The notes: a model not told the origin generated them from the letters alone. Shown: positions 1 to 7,507, numbered from the stretch's first letter. The stretch is DNA of 64,000 nt from an uncultured Pontibacter sp. (GCF_947499215.1 NZ_CANMNI010000002.1:496001-560000); one strand, 5' to 3'. A program made the numbers and translations.

Positions 1-469
1 GGCGGGCTAGTTCGCGGTCTATCTCGCGTGTCTCGTCCAGACCAAGCACTTTCAGGTCGTATTCGCTCAGTTCTTCGCGTTTGCTGTTGATCTGGCTGGT
101 ATAGTATACCTCCACTTCGGCAAGTTCTGGCGCCATTTGGTATACTGAAGCCTGCTCACTTACCGCGGTATTTGAGGCGAGGGTATTTATGGCGGCCGGA
201 TTGTTCTGTTTCACCATAAAGATCGTGATGCCACAGGCGAGCAAGAGCACGATGGTGGCGGCTACGCGCATGAACATGAAGTCGGCAGTGAAGTTGAGGC
301 GCTCCCCGAAGTTGATGCTGATCACCTTTGCTTCCTTGCGGGGCTTCTCTACCTGTGCCTTCTGTGTTTTCAGATCGCTACAGATCTCCTGCCATAACTC
401 CGGTCTGGGCTCGAATACATCGAAGTCCTCCCGGTTTTCGTTCACAAATTCCTTTAATCTATCTTTCAT
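1..469 (-). CDS. Membrane-anchored partner of ECF sigma factor, partial (3' end outside window)
   Basis: The frame opens at the ATG at 469 and runs off the left edge, so about 156 residues are visible. A charged N-terminal part (about residues 1-65) precedes one hydrophobic segment near residues 69-86 (VAATIVLLLACGITIFMV), then a polar region expected to be periplasmic. The order is that of a single-pass anti-sigma factor: cytoplasmic segment, membrane helix, external part. It starts 28 bases after the ECF sigma gene and is preceded by a good GAGGAG ribosome site, so the two are almost certainly co-transcribed. I see no zinc-binding HxxxCxxC motif of the ZAS type in the visible part. The anti-sigma role is inferred from position and topology, not from a recognised domain. 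Confidence 0.7.
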   Translation of the reverse strand, partial: MKDRLKEFVNENREDFDVFEPRPELWQEICSDLKTQKAQVEKPRKEAKVISINFGERLNFTADFMFMRVAATIVLLLACGITIFMVKQNNPAAINTLASNTAVSEQASVYQMAPELAEVEVYYTSQINSKREELSEYDLKVLGLDETREIDRELAR

Positions 470-473
470 CTTT

Positions 474-479
474 CTCCTC
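474..479 (-). promoter_or_regulatory. Ribosome binding site of the sigma-partner gene
   Basis: GAGGAG on the minus strand, 4 bases before the ATG at 469. It fixes the start of a gene whose 3' end lies outside the window. Confidence 0.6.
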
Positions 480-497
480 TTTATAATCTACCCACGG

Positions 498-1055
498 CTA
501 GGCCATGGAATGTGTGTCTTTCATAATCTCTAAGAGCTTCTTGCGAGCCCGGCTGTACTGCGACTTCGAAGTAGATTCGGTTATACCTAGCACCTCTCCT
601 ATTTCGGCATGGTCGAGACCTTCCAATAGGTATAAGCTAAGCACCACTCTGTAGCCATCGGGCAGTCGCTGTATGGCGCGTCGCACCTGATCTACCTGCC
701 ACTCGGTATCGTCGTCGTAGTCCTCGTCAGGTATGTCCCCGGCGATGCGGTCTTCGAGCGGCACCAGCTCCGAGCGGCGCTTGCGCACGGCATTGACCGA
801 TGCATTGATCACGATCCGTTTGAGCCAGCTCCCGAATGAAGCTTCTGCTTTGTAAGAATGAAGGTTCTTGAAGGCGCTCATGAAGGCTTCCTGCAGCACA
901 TCCTCGGACTCGGCATAGTCGTTGGTGATGCGCATGCTCACGTTAAACATGGCTTTGGAGTACAGTTTATACAGCTCGTACTGGGCACGGTTATCCCCTT
1001 CCCTGCAGCGCTGCACTACCTGTGCGTTTACATCCTGAAAAGTGCCTTTTTCCAA
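498..1055 (-). CDS. ECF-type RNA polymerase sigma factor (sigma-70 family)
   Basis: This 185-residue protein has the usual ECF layout. Sigma region 2 lies at about residues 10-95 (SEDVLQEAFMSAFKNLHSY and FGSWLKRIVINASVN). An acidic linker at 105-120 (IPDEDYDDDTEW) leads to sigma region 4 at about 122-178 (AIQRLPDGYRVVLSLYLLEG, then HAEIGEVLGITESTSKSQYS, the helix-turn-helix). It would direct core polymerase to a small regulon and is paired with the membrane-anchored gene immediately downstream. No in-frame ATG exists upstream before a stop, and the first internal ATG lies inside region 2, so translation probably begins at the TTG at 1055, 5 bases after a GAGG site. The target genes cannot be read from the sequence. 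Confidence 0.9.
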   Translation of the reverse strand: MEKGTFQDVNAQVVQRCREGDNRAQYELYKLYSKAMFNVSMRITNDYAESEDVLQEAFMSAFKNLHSYKAEASFGSWLKRIVINASVNAVRKRRSELVPLEDRIAGDIPDEDYDDDTEWQVDQVRRAIQRLPDGYRVVLSLYLLEGLDHAEIGEVLGITESTSKSQYSRARKKLLEIMKDTHSMA

Positions 1056-1060
1056 AATCG

Positions 1061-1064
1061 CCTC
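1061..1064 (-). promoter_or_regulatory. Ribosome binding site supporting a TTG start
   Basis: GAGG on the minus strand, 5 bases before the TTG at 1055. It supports TTG as start codon because the frame upstream contains no ATG or GTG before a stop codon. Confidence 0.5.
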
Positions 1065-1146
1065 GTTTATCGTTCTATTTACCTTGTTAGTCGACCTAAT
1101 CCCTTAGTTCATCTTGTTTTTTACCCTCCCTTCATTCTATCTGCAC

Positions 1147-1175
1147 TAAAGACACAAGTGAATGCGTTGGGTTGC
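1147..1175 (-). promoter_or_regulatory. ECF-type promoter, probably autoregulatory
   Basis: On the minus strand GCAACCC (1175-1169) is followed after 15 bases by GTCTTTA (1153-1147). An AAC-containing -35 box and a GTC-containing -10 box at this spacing are the usual form of ECF promoters. The predicted leader is about 85 bases before the sigma gene start at 1055. A second GCAAC just upstream forms the dyad TTGCA-N6-TGCAA (1172-1187). Self-activation is inferred. Confidence 0.5.
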
Positions 1176-1258
1176 ATCAAGTTGCAAAATATTTTTAAAA
1201 ATTTTCCGTTGCTCACCGCTGCCTAGCGCAGTTTCACTTATTTGTCAGGTATAGCCAC

Positions 1259-1288
1259 AAAAAAAGCCAGCCCCCTTCGGAGCTGGCT
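1259..1288 (-). terminator. Rho-independent terminator of the aldehyde dehydrogenase gene
   Basis: AGCCAGC (1265-1271) and GCTGGCT (1282-1288) form a stem. On the minus strand it is followed by seven T (complement of 1259-1265). It lies about 170 bases beyond the dehydrogenase stop codon, beyond the inverted-repeat element. Confidence 0.8.
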
Positions 1289-1296
1289 GTATATTT

Positions 1297-1451
1297 TCTG
1301 AATCATGATTTGCAGGATTTTGTAAGATGGACAGGTCTGGGTTACCCTGCATGGTAAGTATAACAACGACTAAATTTCAGGTTAGAATTTTGTCTTATAA
1401 GACATACTCAATTCTGCCTATCCTTAATAATCCTCAGAATCCTGATTCAGA
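1297..1451. repeat. Intergenic element with imperfect terminal inverted repeats
   Basis: The 32-base arm at 1297-1328 (TCTGAATCATGATT, then TGCAGGATTTTGTAAGAT) matches the reverse complement of 1420-1451 (TCTGAATCAGGATT, then CTGAGGATTATTAAGGAT) at 24 of 32 positions without gaps. The 91-base core has no open frame. The element lies 4 bases beyond the dehydrogenase stop codon and before its terminator. The 400 bases without a gene at 1056-1455 thus hold this element, one terminator and one promoter. A MITE-like repeat or a structured RNA is possible. No second copy is seen in the window. Confidence 0.5.
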
Positions 1452-1455
1452 CACA

Positions 1456-3030
1456 TTACCCAATATCAAACTTGATACCCTGTGCCAGTGGCAGTTCGCG
1501 GCTGTAGTTGATGGTGTTGGTCTGGCGGCGCATGTAGATTTTCCATGCGTCAGAACCTGACTCGCGGCCACCGCCTGTGTCTTTCTCGCCCCCGAAGGCA
1601 CCACCGATCTCAGCACCGGACGTACCAATGTTCACGTTGGCTATACCGCAGTCTGAACCCCAGTGTGTCAGGAAGGCTTCTGTTTCTAGGAGATTGGATG
1701 AGAAGATCGCAGACGATAAGCCCTGCTTCACACCGTTTTGGATATCAATAGCGTTTTCCACTTCGCCACTATACCTAATCATATATAGGATCGGCGCAAA
1801 GGTCTCTTCCTGCACCATATGGTAGTGGTTCTCGGCCTCTACGATGGCAGGCGTCACATACGTTCCTGTTGCGTACTGCTCGCCCTCCAGCACCTCACCA
1901 CCGATCAACAGCTTGCCGCCTTCGCTCTGTACTTCTTCCAGCGCATTTTGGAAAGCCTTTACCGCATCTTTGTCAATCAGCGGACCAACCAGTGTCGTGT
2001 CGCTCAGTGGGTGACCAATCGGCAAATTCGGGTAGATCTTGAGCAAGCGGTCGCGTACCTGATCATATACATTCTCGTGGATGATCAGACGGCGGGTAGA
2101 GGTACAGCGCTGTCCGCAGGTACCCACGGCACCAAATACCACGGCACGAAGCGCCATTTCAATGTCTGCATTTTCGGTGATGATAATGGCGTTGTTACCG
2201 CCCAGTTCCAGCAAGGACTTGCCCAGACGAGCACCAACCGCCTCGCCTACTTTTTTGCCCATGCGGGTAGAGCCCGTGGCGGATACAAGTGGAACGCGGG
2301 TGTCATGCGCCATCAGGCTGCCGATCTCGGCATCACCGATGATCACGTTGAAGATACCTTCCGGCAATTCGTTGTCGGCCAGCACGTCGCGGATGATGTG
2401 CTGACAGGCGATGGCCGTAAGCGGTGTCTTCTCGGATGGTTTCCAGATGGTTACGTCGCCGCAAACGGCTGCCAGCATGGCGTTCCAGCTCCATACTGCC
2501 ACCGGGAAGTTAAAGGCCGAAATAACGCCCACAATACCCAGCGGATGGTACTGCTCGTACATGCGGTGCTGCGGACGCTCTGAGTGCATCGTGAATCCGT
2601 GCAGCTGACGAGATAGGCCTACGGCAAAGTCGCAGATGTCAATCATCTCCTGCACCTCGCCAAGGCCTTCCTGCAGAATCTTGCCCATTTCATAGCTCAC
2701 CAGTTTGCCCAGCGCCTCTTTGTGCTCACGCAGCTTGTTGCCGATCTGGCGGACAATCTCGCCACGCTTCGGGGCCGGCATCGTACGCCATACCTTAAAT
2801 GCTTCTTGTGCGGTCTTCACGACTTGCTCGTAATCCTCGGCGGTGGCCATGTTCACGCTGGCAATCAGGTTGCCGTCGGCTGGCGAGTAGATTTCGCGGG
2901 TAGTTTTGTTATTCTCCCCACCCCAGTTTAGACCGGTGCTGTAGGAAGGATTCAGTTCTTTTATACCTAGCTGCTGCAATACATCGGCAATGGCTTTTGT
3001 CATTGGCATTTCATCTATGGCTTGTTTCAT
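1456..3030 (-). CDS. Aldehyde dehydrogenase, ALDH7 (antiquitin / aminoadipate-semialdehyde dehydrogenase) type
   Basis: This 524-residue NAD(P)-dependent aldehyde dehydrogenase has all catalytic landmarks: N174 in FNFP, K197 in WKPSE, the coenzyme motif ATGSTRMG at about 251-258, general base E275 in LLELGGNN, and nucleophile C309 in GTCGQRCTST. The stretch NIGTSGAEIGGAFGGEKDTG near the C-terminus is typical of the ALDH7 branch, which oxidises alpha-aminoadipate semialdehyde (piperideine-6-carboxylate) to L-aminoadipate in lysine breakdown. The substrate is inferred from subfamily resemblance. It stands alone between its own terminator and that of htrA. Internal ATGs at codons 8 and 10 are alternative starts. 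No strong ribosome site is visible, which is common in this phylum. Confidence 0.9.
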   Translation of the reverse strand: MKQAIDEMPMTKAIADVLQQLGIKELNPSYSTGLNWGGENNKTTREIYSPADGNLIASVNMATAEDYEQVVKTAQEAFKVWRTMPAPKRGEIVRQIGNKLREHKEALGKLVSYEMGKILQEGLGEVQEMIDICDFAVGLSRQLHGFTMHSERPQHRMYEQYHPLGIVGVISAFNFPVAVWSWNAMLAAVCGDVTIWKPSEKTPLTAIACQHIIRDVLADNELPEGIFNVIIGDAEIGSLMAHDTRVPLVSATGSTRMGKKVGEAVGARLGKSLLELGGNNAIIITENADIEMALRAVVFGAVGTCGQRCTSTRRLIIHENVYDQVRDRLLKIYPNLPIGHPLSDTTLVGPLIDKDAVKAFQNALEEVQSEGGKLLIGGEVLEGEQYATGTYVTPAIVEAENHYHMVQEETFAPILYMIRYSGEVENAIDIQNGVKQGLSSAIFSSNLLETEAFLTHWGSDCGIANVNIGTSGAEIGGAFGGEKDTGGGRESGSDAWKIYMRRQTNTINYSRELPLAQGIKFDIG

Positions 3031-3143
3031 AATTTTACTGCGTGTTATCGGGTTATAGGTGTTTTAACATCATTCGAGCAGCATACCTATGCATAGGACG
3101 CTACGCAGCATGAAGATAGGCCTTTTTTTTCGGCTAAGAAAAC

Positions 3144-3175
3144 AAAAAAGCTCCTGCTTTGAGGCAGAAGCTTTT
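3144..3175 (-). terminator. Terminator of the htrA-type protease gene
   Basis: AAAAGCT-c-CTGC (3146-3157) pairs with GCAG-a-AGCTTTT (3164-3175) around a 6-base loop. A run of six T follows on the minus strand, 20 bases after the stop codon. Confidence 0.8.
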
Positions 3176-3193
3176 CTAATAATTGATTAATTT

Positions 3194-4690
3194 TTAACGT
3201 TTACCGATTGGGTAGTAAGCCTTCAGACCGTCAGGGTATACACCTTCTATGTATACAATTCCGGTTTCAAAGTTTTTCAAGTGACGCTCTACATCGGCTG
3301 GCACATTCACGGCATACTTGTCAATACGGGTGATGATGAAGCCGTCTTTCATGCCCGTGTCGCGGAACTTGCTCTTGGCCACGTTAGAGATCTTGGCACC
3401 ACCGTCTATACCCAGTTTGTTCATTTCCGGTTTGCTAACCGCCTCGAAAGTAGCACCGTCAAACGTTACCGAGCTGGCTGTGCTTCGCTTCGATATCTCG
3501 GTGCTGTTATCGGAGCTCTTCAGGGTTACATTTGCTGACTTTGTCTTGCCGTCGCGCAGATAATCCACTTTCACCTTGTCACCAGGGCGGTAGCGGGCTA
3601 CTTGCTCCAGCAGTTGAGAGGACCGGGCTACTTTCACACCGTTGATCGCCGTGATGATGTCACCTGCACGGAGGCCGGCATCTTTGGCGCCACTGCCTTC
3701 CTCCACACCGTTCAGGTATACCCCGTTAAGTGTGTTCAGCCCTTTTTCCTTGGCAAAAGCAGCGTCAATCTCATTGATGGTAGCACCCAACAAGGCGCGC
3801 TGCACCTCACCATACTTCAGCAAATCGTCTATCACCTTGCTCACAATGGCGGAAGGAACCGCGAACGAGTACCCGGCAAAAGAACCTGTCTGCGAGGCAA
3901 TCGCCGTGTTGATTCCCACCAAGTCCCCATTCAGATTCACAAGCGCGCCACCACTGTTTCCGGGGTTCACGGCAGCATCCGTCTGGATGAAGGACTCGAT
4001 GCTTAGGTCTTTCTGCTGGCCGGTGCGCAATATGTTAATGTTACGTCCTTTAGCGCTCACGATACCGGCTGTTACCGTGGAAGTCAGGTTCATGGGGTTA
4101 CCCACGGCCAACACCCACTCGCCTACTTGCAAGTCGTCGGAGTTGCCGTACCGAATCACAGGCAGTTTATCGGCGTTGATCTTCAGCAAGGCCAGATCTG
4201 TGGTAGGGTCAGTTCCCACCAATGTCGCTTCATACTTGCGCTTATCGTCCAGTGTCACTTCTATTTTGTCGGCACGGTCGATCACGTGGTTGTTGGTAAC
4301 GATGTAGCCGTTAGACGCGATGATCACGCCGGAGCCGGAGCCCATCTGCGGGCCGCGTGGCACACGCTCTCCAAAGCCGTCGCCGAAGAACTCGCGCAAA
4401 AACGGATCCATAGGCGTGTTGCTGCGCTGCGCTGAACGCACGCTATATTCCGTCATCACGTGCACTACGGCTGGCGTGGTCACCTGCGCCGCTTTAATAA
4501 AGTTGAGACCTTCCGGCACGATCACATCGCTGCTGCGCATGTCGCTCGTGTAGCGTACGGTTGGGTACTCTTGTTGTGCTTCTACTCCTCGTGGGCTGTT
4601 ATCTTCCAGCAACTTATAGCTGCCTACTGCCACACCGCCGCCCATGAGCGCCGAAAGTGTAAGGCCAACGATAAACTGTTTCGTCTTCAT
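3194..4690 (-). CDS. HtrA/Deg family periplasmic serine protease with two PDZ regions
   Basis: This 498-residue protein has an N-terminal hydrophobic anchor or signal (about residues 6-24). The trypsin-like domain carries the triad H135 (VTNNHVIDR), D165 (DPTTDLALLK) and S246 (VNPGNSGGAL). A first PDZ domain follows at about 290-385 (GVYLNGVEEGSGAKDAGLRA) and a weaker second PDZ-like region at about 400-498. Proteases of this family degrade or refold damaged envelope proteins. The start at 4690 is supported by AGGAGGAG 8 bases upstream, one of the strongest ribosome sites in the window. It is flanked by the Hsp20 gene, giving a local protein quality-control pair, but a strong terminator separates the two transcripts. 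Confidence 0.95.
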   Translation of the reverse strand: MKTKQFIVGLTLSALMGGGVAVGSYKLLEDNSPRGVEAQQEYPTVRYTSDMRSSDVIVPEGLNFIKAAQVTTPAVVHVMTEYSVRSAQRSNTPMDPFLREFFGDGFGERVPRGPQMGSGSGVIIASNGYIVTNNHVIDRADKIEVTLDDKRKYEATLVGTDPTTDLALLKINADKLPVIRYGNSDDLQVGEWVLAVGNPMNLTSTVTAGIVSAKGRNINILRTGQQKDLSIESFIQTDAAVNPGNSGGALVNLNGDLVGINTAIASQTGSFAGYSFAVPSAIVSKVIDDLLKYGEVQRALLGATINEIDAAFAKEKGLNTLNGVYLNGVEEGSGAKDAGLRAGDIITAINGVKVARSSQLLEQVARYRPGDKVKVDYLRDGKTKSANVTLKSSDNSTEISKRSTASSVTFDGATFEAVSKPEMNKLGIDGGAKISNVAKSKFRDTGMKDGFIITRIDKYAVNVPADVERHLKNFETGIVYIEGVYPDGLKAYYPIGKR

Positions 4691-4698
4691 GTATTGAA

Positions 4699-4706
4699 CT
4701 CCTCCT
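4699..4706 (-). promoter_or_regulatory. Strong Shine-Dalgarno site of htrA-type gene
   Basis: AGGAGGAG on the minus strand, 8 bases before the ATG at 4690. Perfect sites of this kind are unusual here, since most start codons in the window lack one. Confidence 0.7.
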
Positions 4707-4759
4707 GATTGGTGTAAATCGAATATTAAGGATAATCTATATTATAAACCTATAACGCT

Positions 4760-4789
4760 AATATACTATACGGCAGTATACAAGGTCAA
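4760..4789 (-). promoter_or_regulatory. Candidate promoter of htrA-type gene with a dyad in the spacer
   Basis: On the minus strand TTGACC (4789-4784) is followed after 18 bases by TATATT (4765-4760). The spacer contains TATAC-N4-GTATA (4767-4780), a possible operator. This resembles a classical sigma-70 promoter more than the TAnnTTTG form used elsewhere in the window. Confidence 0.4.
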
Positions 4790-4815
4790 GGCAATCCGTG
4801 TTCTTTAACATTTCT

Positions 4816-4858
4816 ATAACAAAAAAGAGGCCAGTTTAGGTGGCCTCTTTTTTGTTAT
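4816..4858 (-). terminator. Terminator of the Hsp20 gene
   Basis: A perfect 18-base stem (4816-4833 with 4841-4858) has a 7-base loop and A/T-rich flanks that give T runs on both strands. It begins 10 bases beyond the Hsp20 stop codon. Confidence 0.9.
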
Positions 4859-4867
4859 GCGCTTATC

Positions 4868-5377
4868 TTATTTTTCCTTTCCATTCTCAGTGGCTGAGGC
4901 TGCCATACGCTTCTGCTTTGCTGGCTGTTTGGCCTCTTCTTCACCGCCTGAGATCGTGATCTGGCGCTTCATGGTTTTGTGCTCGTCTTTCGGCACGCTT
5001 ACCATCAGCACACCGTCCTGCAGCTGCGCTGAAATCTTGTCTGGGTTCACATTGTCAGGCAGATAGAAAGAGCGGGAGAAAGTACCGTATTGCGTTTCCA
5101 GCATCTGGTATCGGCGTCCTTCCTCTTTCTTCTCGAAGCGGCGCTCACCTGAAATGGTCAGCTTGCCTTCCTGAAAATCGATGGCAATGTCCTCTTTGCG
5201 AATGCCGGGCAGGGCTACCTCAATCTCGTAGCCGTTGTCGGTTTCGCAGGCGTCCACGTGCGGTGTAAAACCGGTGAAGCCTCTGGTGTTTACAGACTCG
5301 TTGAAGAATCTGTCCAACATTGAGCTGAAAGTCTGTGGCATCTCGTTCTGCATGCCATTATATTTTCTGAGTACCAT
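4868..5377 (-). CDS. Small heat shock protein, Hsp20/alpha-crystallin family
   Basis: This 169-residue ATP-independent holdase has an alpha-crystallin domain at about residues 38-145 (DNGYEIEVALPGIRKEDIAI near the start, AQLQDGVLMVSVPK near the end) and an ITI tripeptide in the tail (KRQITISGG). A charged, Ala/Lys-rich extension follows, longer than in many relatives. It would hold unfolding cytoplasmic proteins in oligomers during stress. The start at 5377 is supported by a full AAGGAGGT ribosome site. A candidate sigma-54 promoter lies at 5425-5441 with an inverted repeat further upstream. Confidence 0.95.
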   Translation of the reverse strand: MVLRKYNGMQNEMPQTFSSMLDRFFNESVNTRGFTGFTPHVDACETDNGYEIEVALPGIRKEDIAIDFQEGKLTISGERRFEKKEEGRRYQMLETQYGTFSRSFYLPDNVNPDKISAQLQDGVLMVSVPKDEHKTMKRQITISGGEEEAKQPAKQKRMAASATENGKEK

Positions 5378-5381
5378 AGCT

Positions 5382-5389
5382 ACCTCCTT
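5382..5389 (-). promoter_or_regulatory. Strong Shine-Dalgarno site of the Hsp20 gene
   Basis: AAGGAGGT on the minus strand, 4 bases before the ATG at 5377. It is close to the perfect complement of the 16S rRNA tail. Confidence 0.7.
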
Positions 5390-5424
5390 TTTTTAAGTTG
5401 TTGTTTTCAATACATAAAGGATAT

Positions 5425-5441
5425 AGCCAAAAGTCTGCCAG
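5425..5441 (-). promoter_or_regulatory. Candidate sigma-54 promoter for the Hsp20 gene
   Basis: The minus strand reads CTGGCAGACTTTTGGCT. This has the GG-N10-GC spacing of -24/-12 promoters (consensus TGGCAC-N5-TTGC), with two mismatches in the core. It would give a leader of about 35 bases. Confirmation needs a 5' end map. Confidence 0.4.
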
Positions 5442-5460
5442 TTGTATTATTTTATAAAGT

Positions 5461-5482
5461 CATGAAATAATGTCATTTCATG
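5461..5482. repeat. Inverted repeat upstream of the Hsp20 gene
   Basis: CATGAAAT, a 6-base spacer, then ATTTCATG: a perfect 8-base dyad about 20 bases upstream of the candidate sigma-54 site. It could bind an activator or repressor, or be a weak terminator for the DUF2490 gene ending at 5522. It lacks a T run. Confidence 0.5.
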
Positions 5483-5521
5483 CAAAGCGTAATACTGCCA
5501 ATGCTGTCAATTTTTCAGAAA

Positions 5522-6298
5522 TTAGTAGGTATAGCTGGCTGTAGAAGTTGCTCTGTTGAAGGTATATTTCAGTTCAAGGCCAAACACAGGTGAGATGCGG
5601 TTGCGCTTTGTGGTATAGCCTTGCTCAACCAATACCCCGTCTTCGTCATACTTCGGACTCACTTCTACAAAGTAATAATCGGTTTGGCGCAGGAAGTAGG
5701 GTGTGATGCGCAGCTTGTCACTGAATTCGTACGTGGCGTCGAGTCGCAGGCGGGTCCGGTCGATGGTGCGCTCTAACAGTGCGTTCGTTTCCTGACCAAA
5801 CTCATTGACTACAATCATTTCATAGGATAGAGACGGCGTGATAAAGCGTTCTCCTAATGGAAGTCGCTTGCCCAGTTCCGCCATCAGCCTAAAACGTGCG
5901 AAAGGGTCGCGACGCTCTTGGTTCACATAGTCGAGCATCAGCTGTTTGTTAAAGTATAAGCCTTTAATGTTACCGGCATGGCGCACAAAAGCCGAGGTGA
6001 AGTTGCTCGAAGGCATGTCTTCTTTCGCATAGCGGAACATAGCGCCCGCCAGCCAGTGATCGGTAAAAGTATGCTCATAGCCCAACGTGAATTCGACGCG
6101 CTCAAAGCTTCCCACGCCGTTGTAACGCTCGTCGGTGTTGATGCGGTACTGGTTCTGCAGAAACAAGAGACCGCTCTCGCCGAGCCCGTAGCTGAGTTGC
6201 AACTCGGGCCAGATGGCGGTAGGCGCACTTACTTTGCTTTGTGCACTGCTCAGGAGCGGCAACAATGCCAGTGAGAGAATCAGGTATAGTTTTTTCAT
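5522..6298 (-). CDS. DUF2490 family outer-membrane beta-barrel protein
   Basis: This 258-residue protein starts with a clear signal peptide (KKLYLILSLALLPLLSSAQS, predicted cut after SAQ). It continues with alternating polar and aromatic strands typical of an outer-membrane barrel (VEFTLGYEHTFTDHWLAGAMF, RTRLRLDATYEFSDKLRITP) and ends in aromatic-containing strands. Members of DUF2490 are common in Bacteroidota and have no known function. It begins 6 bases after the M20 hydrolase stop codon, so the two genes probably share a transcript. No substrate or partner can be deduced. Confidence 0.8.
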   Translation of the reverse strand: MKKLYLILSLALLPLLSSAQSKVSAPTAIWPELQLSYGLGESGLLFLQNQYRINTDERYNGVGSFERVEFTLGYEHTFTDHWLAGAMFRYAKEDMPSSNFTSAFVRHAGNIKGLYFNKQLMLDYVNQERRDPFARFRLMAELGKRLPLGERFITPSLSYEMIVVNEFGQETNALLERTIDRTRLRLDATYEFSDKLRITPYFLRQTDYYFVEVSPKYDEDGVLVEQGYTTKRNRISPVFGLELKYTFNRATSTASYTY

Positions 6299-6304
6299 CT
6301 TCAG

Positions 6305-7507
6305 TTATTCTACTGTTTTGGTCTCCAGTTCCTGCACGGCAATCCAAGCCATCAGGCCACTGCCAGTTTCAAGGGCGGCTTCGTCTATGTCGAATGTCGG
6401 GGTATGTACGCCTGAGGTAATGCCACGCTCCTCGTTACGGGTGCCCAAGCGGTAGAAGCAAGCCGCCACTTCCTGTGAGTAATAGGCAAAGTCTTCGGCG
6501 CCCATCCACAAGTCAAGGTCCACGACGTTGTCCGCACCTAGGTATAGCGCTGCCGCCTCGCGGGCGTGGCCCGTCAGGTCAGGGTCGTTTTTCAGGAAAG
6601 GGTAGCCAAACTTGATGTCGATGTCGCAGCTGCCACCCATGCTTTCGCAAAGCCCTTCGGCCAGTTTGCGTATACGCCGATGCGCTTCTTTGCGCCATAC
6701 CTCGTCCATAGTACGGAAAGTACCTTCTACCTTCACCTCATTCGGGATCACATTGGTAGCACCCAAGGCTTCTACTTTTCCAAAAGACAGTACGGTCGGC
6801 ACTTTGGGGCTGGCGTGTCGGCTCACGATCTGTTGCAGGGCCACGATCAGGTGCGAAGTGATCAGCACAGGATCCACGTTGAGCTCCGGCAGAGCCGCGT
6901 GACCGCCCTTGCCTTTCACCGTGATGTAGATCTCGTCGGCGCTGGCCATGTACATACCTGACCTAAAACCGACCTTGCCGGCCGGCAACATCGGGAACAC
7001 GTGCTGTCCGATTATACCTGCAGGCGCCGGCTGTTGTAGCACCCCTTCTTTGATCATGATAGAGGCTCCACCCGGAAACTTCTCCTCGCCCGGCTGGAAC
7101 ACAAGTTTCACGGTGCCTTCAAACTCCTCGCGCAGCTCCTGCAGAATACGGGCCGCACCCAGCAGAGAGGCCGTGTGCACATCGTGTCCGCAGGCATGCA
7201 TCACACCTTCGTTCTTCGATTTGTAATTCACTGCATTTTGCTCCACAATAGGCAGAGCATCCAGATCGGCGCGCAGGGCGATAGTTTTACTCTCCGGGTT
7301 GCGTCCTCTGATTAGGGCTACCACCCCGGTATTGGCCATGCGGGTTGTCTCCAGTCCATAGCTCTGCAACACTTGCTCCACATAGGCAGCCGTGTTGTGT
7401 TCTTCGAAGGAAAGTTCTGGATGGGCGTGGATGTGCCGGCGTATACCTACCGTGTCGTGGGTATAGGCTTTGGCGCGTTCTTTTATTTTCTGTGCTAATG
7501 GATTCAT
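6305..7507 (-). CDS. M20 family metallohydrolase (N-acyl amino acid amidohydrolase type)
   Basis: This 400-residue enzyme carries the M20D motifs: HPELSFEEHNTAAYV at about 29-43, ALRADLDALPI at 77-87, the metal-binding HACGHDVHTASLLGAA with C106, H108 and H111, the acidic pair E141-E142 in FQPGEEKFPGG, and a dimerisation-domain histidine in GKGGHAALPE. Enzymes of this group remove acyl groups from amino acids or open small amide substrates such as hippurate, using two metal ions. There is no signal peptide, so it is cytoplasmic. It is the first gene of a pair with the DUF2490 gene 6 bases downstream. The true substrate is not evident. Confidence 0.9.
   Translation of the reverse strand: MNPLAQKIKERAKAYTHDTVGIRRHIHAHPELSFEEHNTAAYVEQVLQSYGLETTRMANTGVVALIRGRNPESKTIALRADLDALPIVEQNAVNYKSKNEGVMHACGHDVHTASLLGAARILQELREEFEGTVKLVFQPGEEKFPGGASIMIKEGVLQQPAPAGIIGQHVFPMLPAGKVGFRSGMYMASADEIYITVKGKGGHAALPELNVDPVLITSHLIVALQQIVSRHASPKVPTVLSFGKVEALGATNVIPNEVKVEGTFRTMDEVWRKEAHRRIRKLAEGLCESMGGSCDIDIKFGYPFLKNDPDLTGHAREAAALYLGADNVVDLDLWMGAEDFAYYSQEVAACFYRLGTRNEERGITSGVHTPTFDIDEAALETGSGLMAWIAVQELETKTVE

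Noticed and set aside
1819..2583. Plus-strand open frame of 254 codons opposite the aldehyde dehydrogenase gene
   Set aside because: The minus-strand product has a complete catalytic site. The opposite frame lacks family features.
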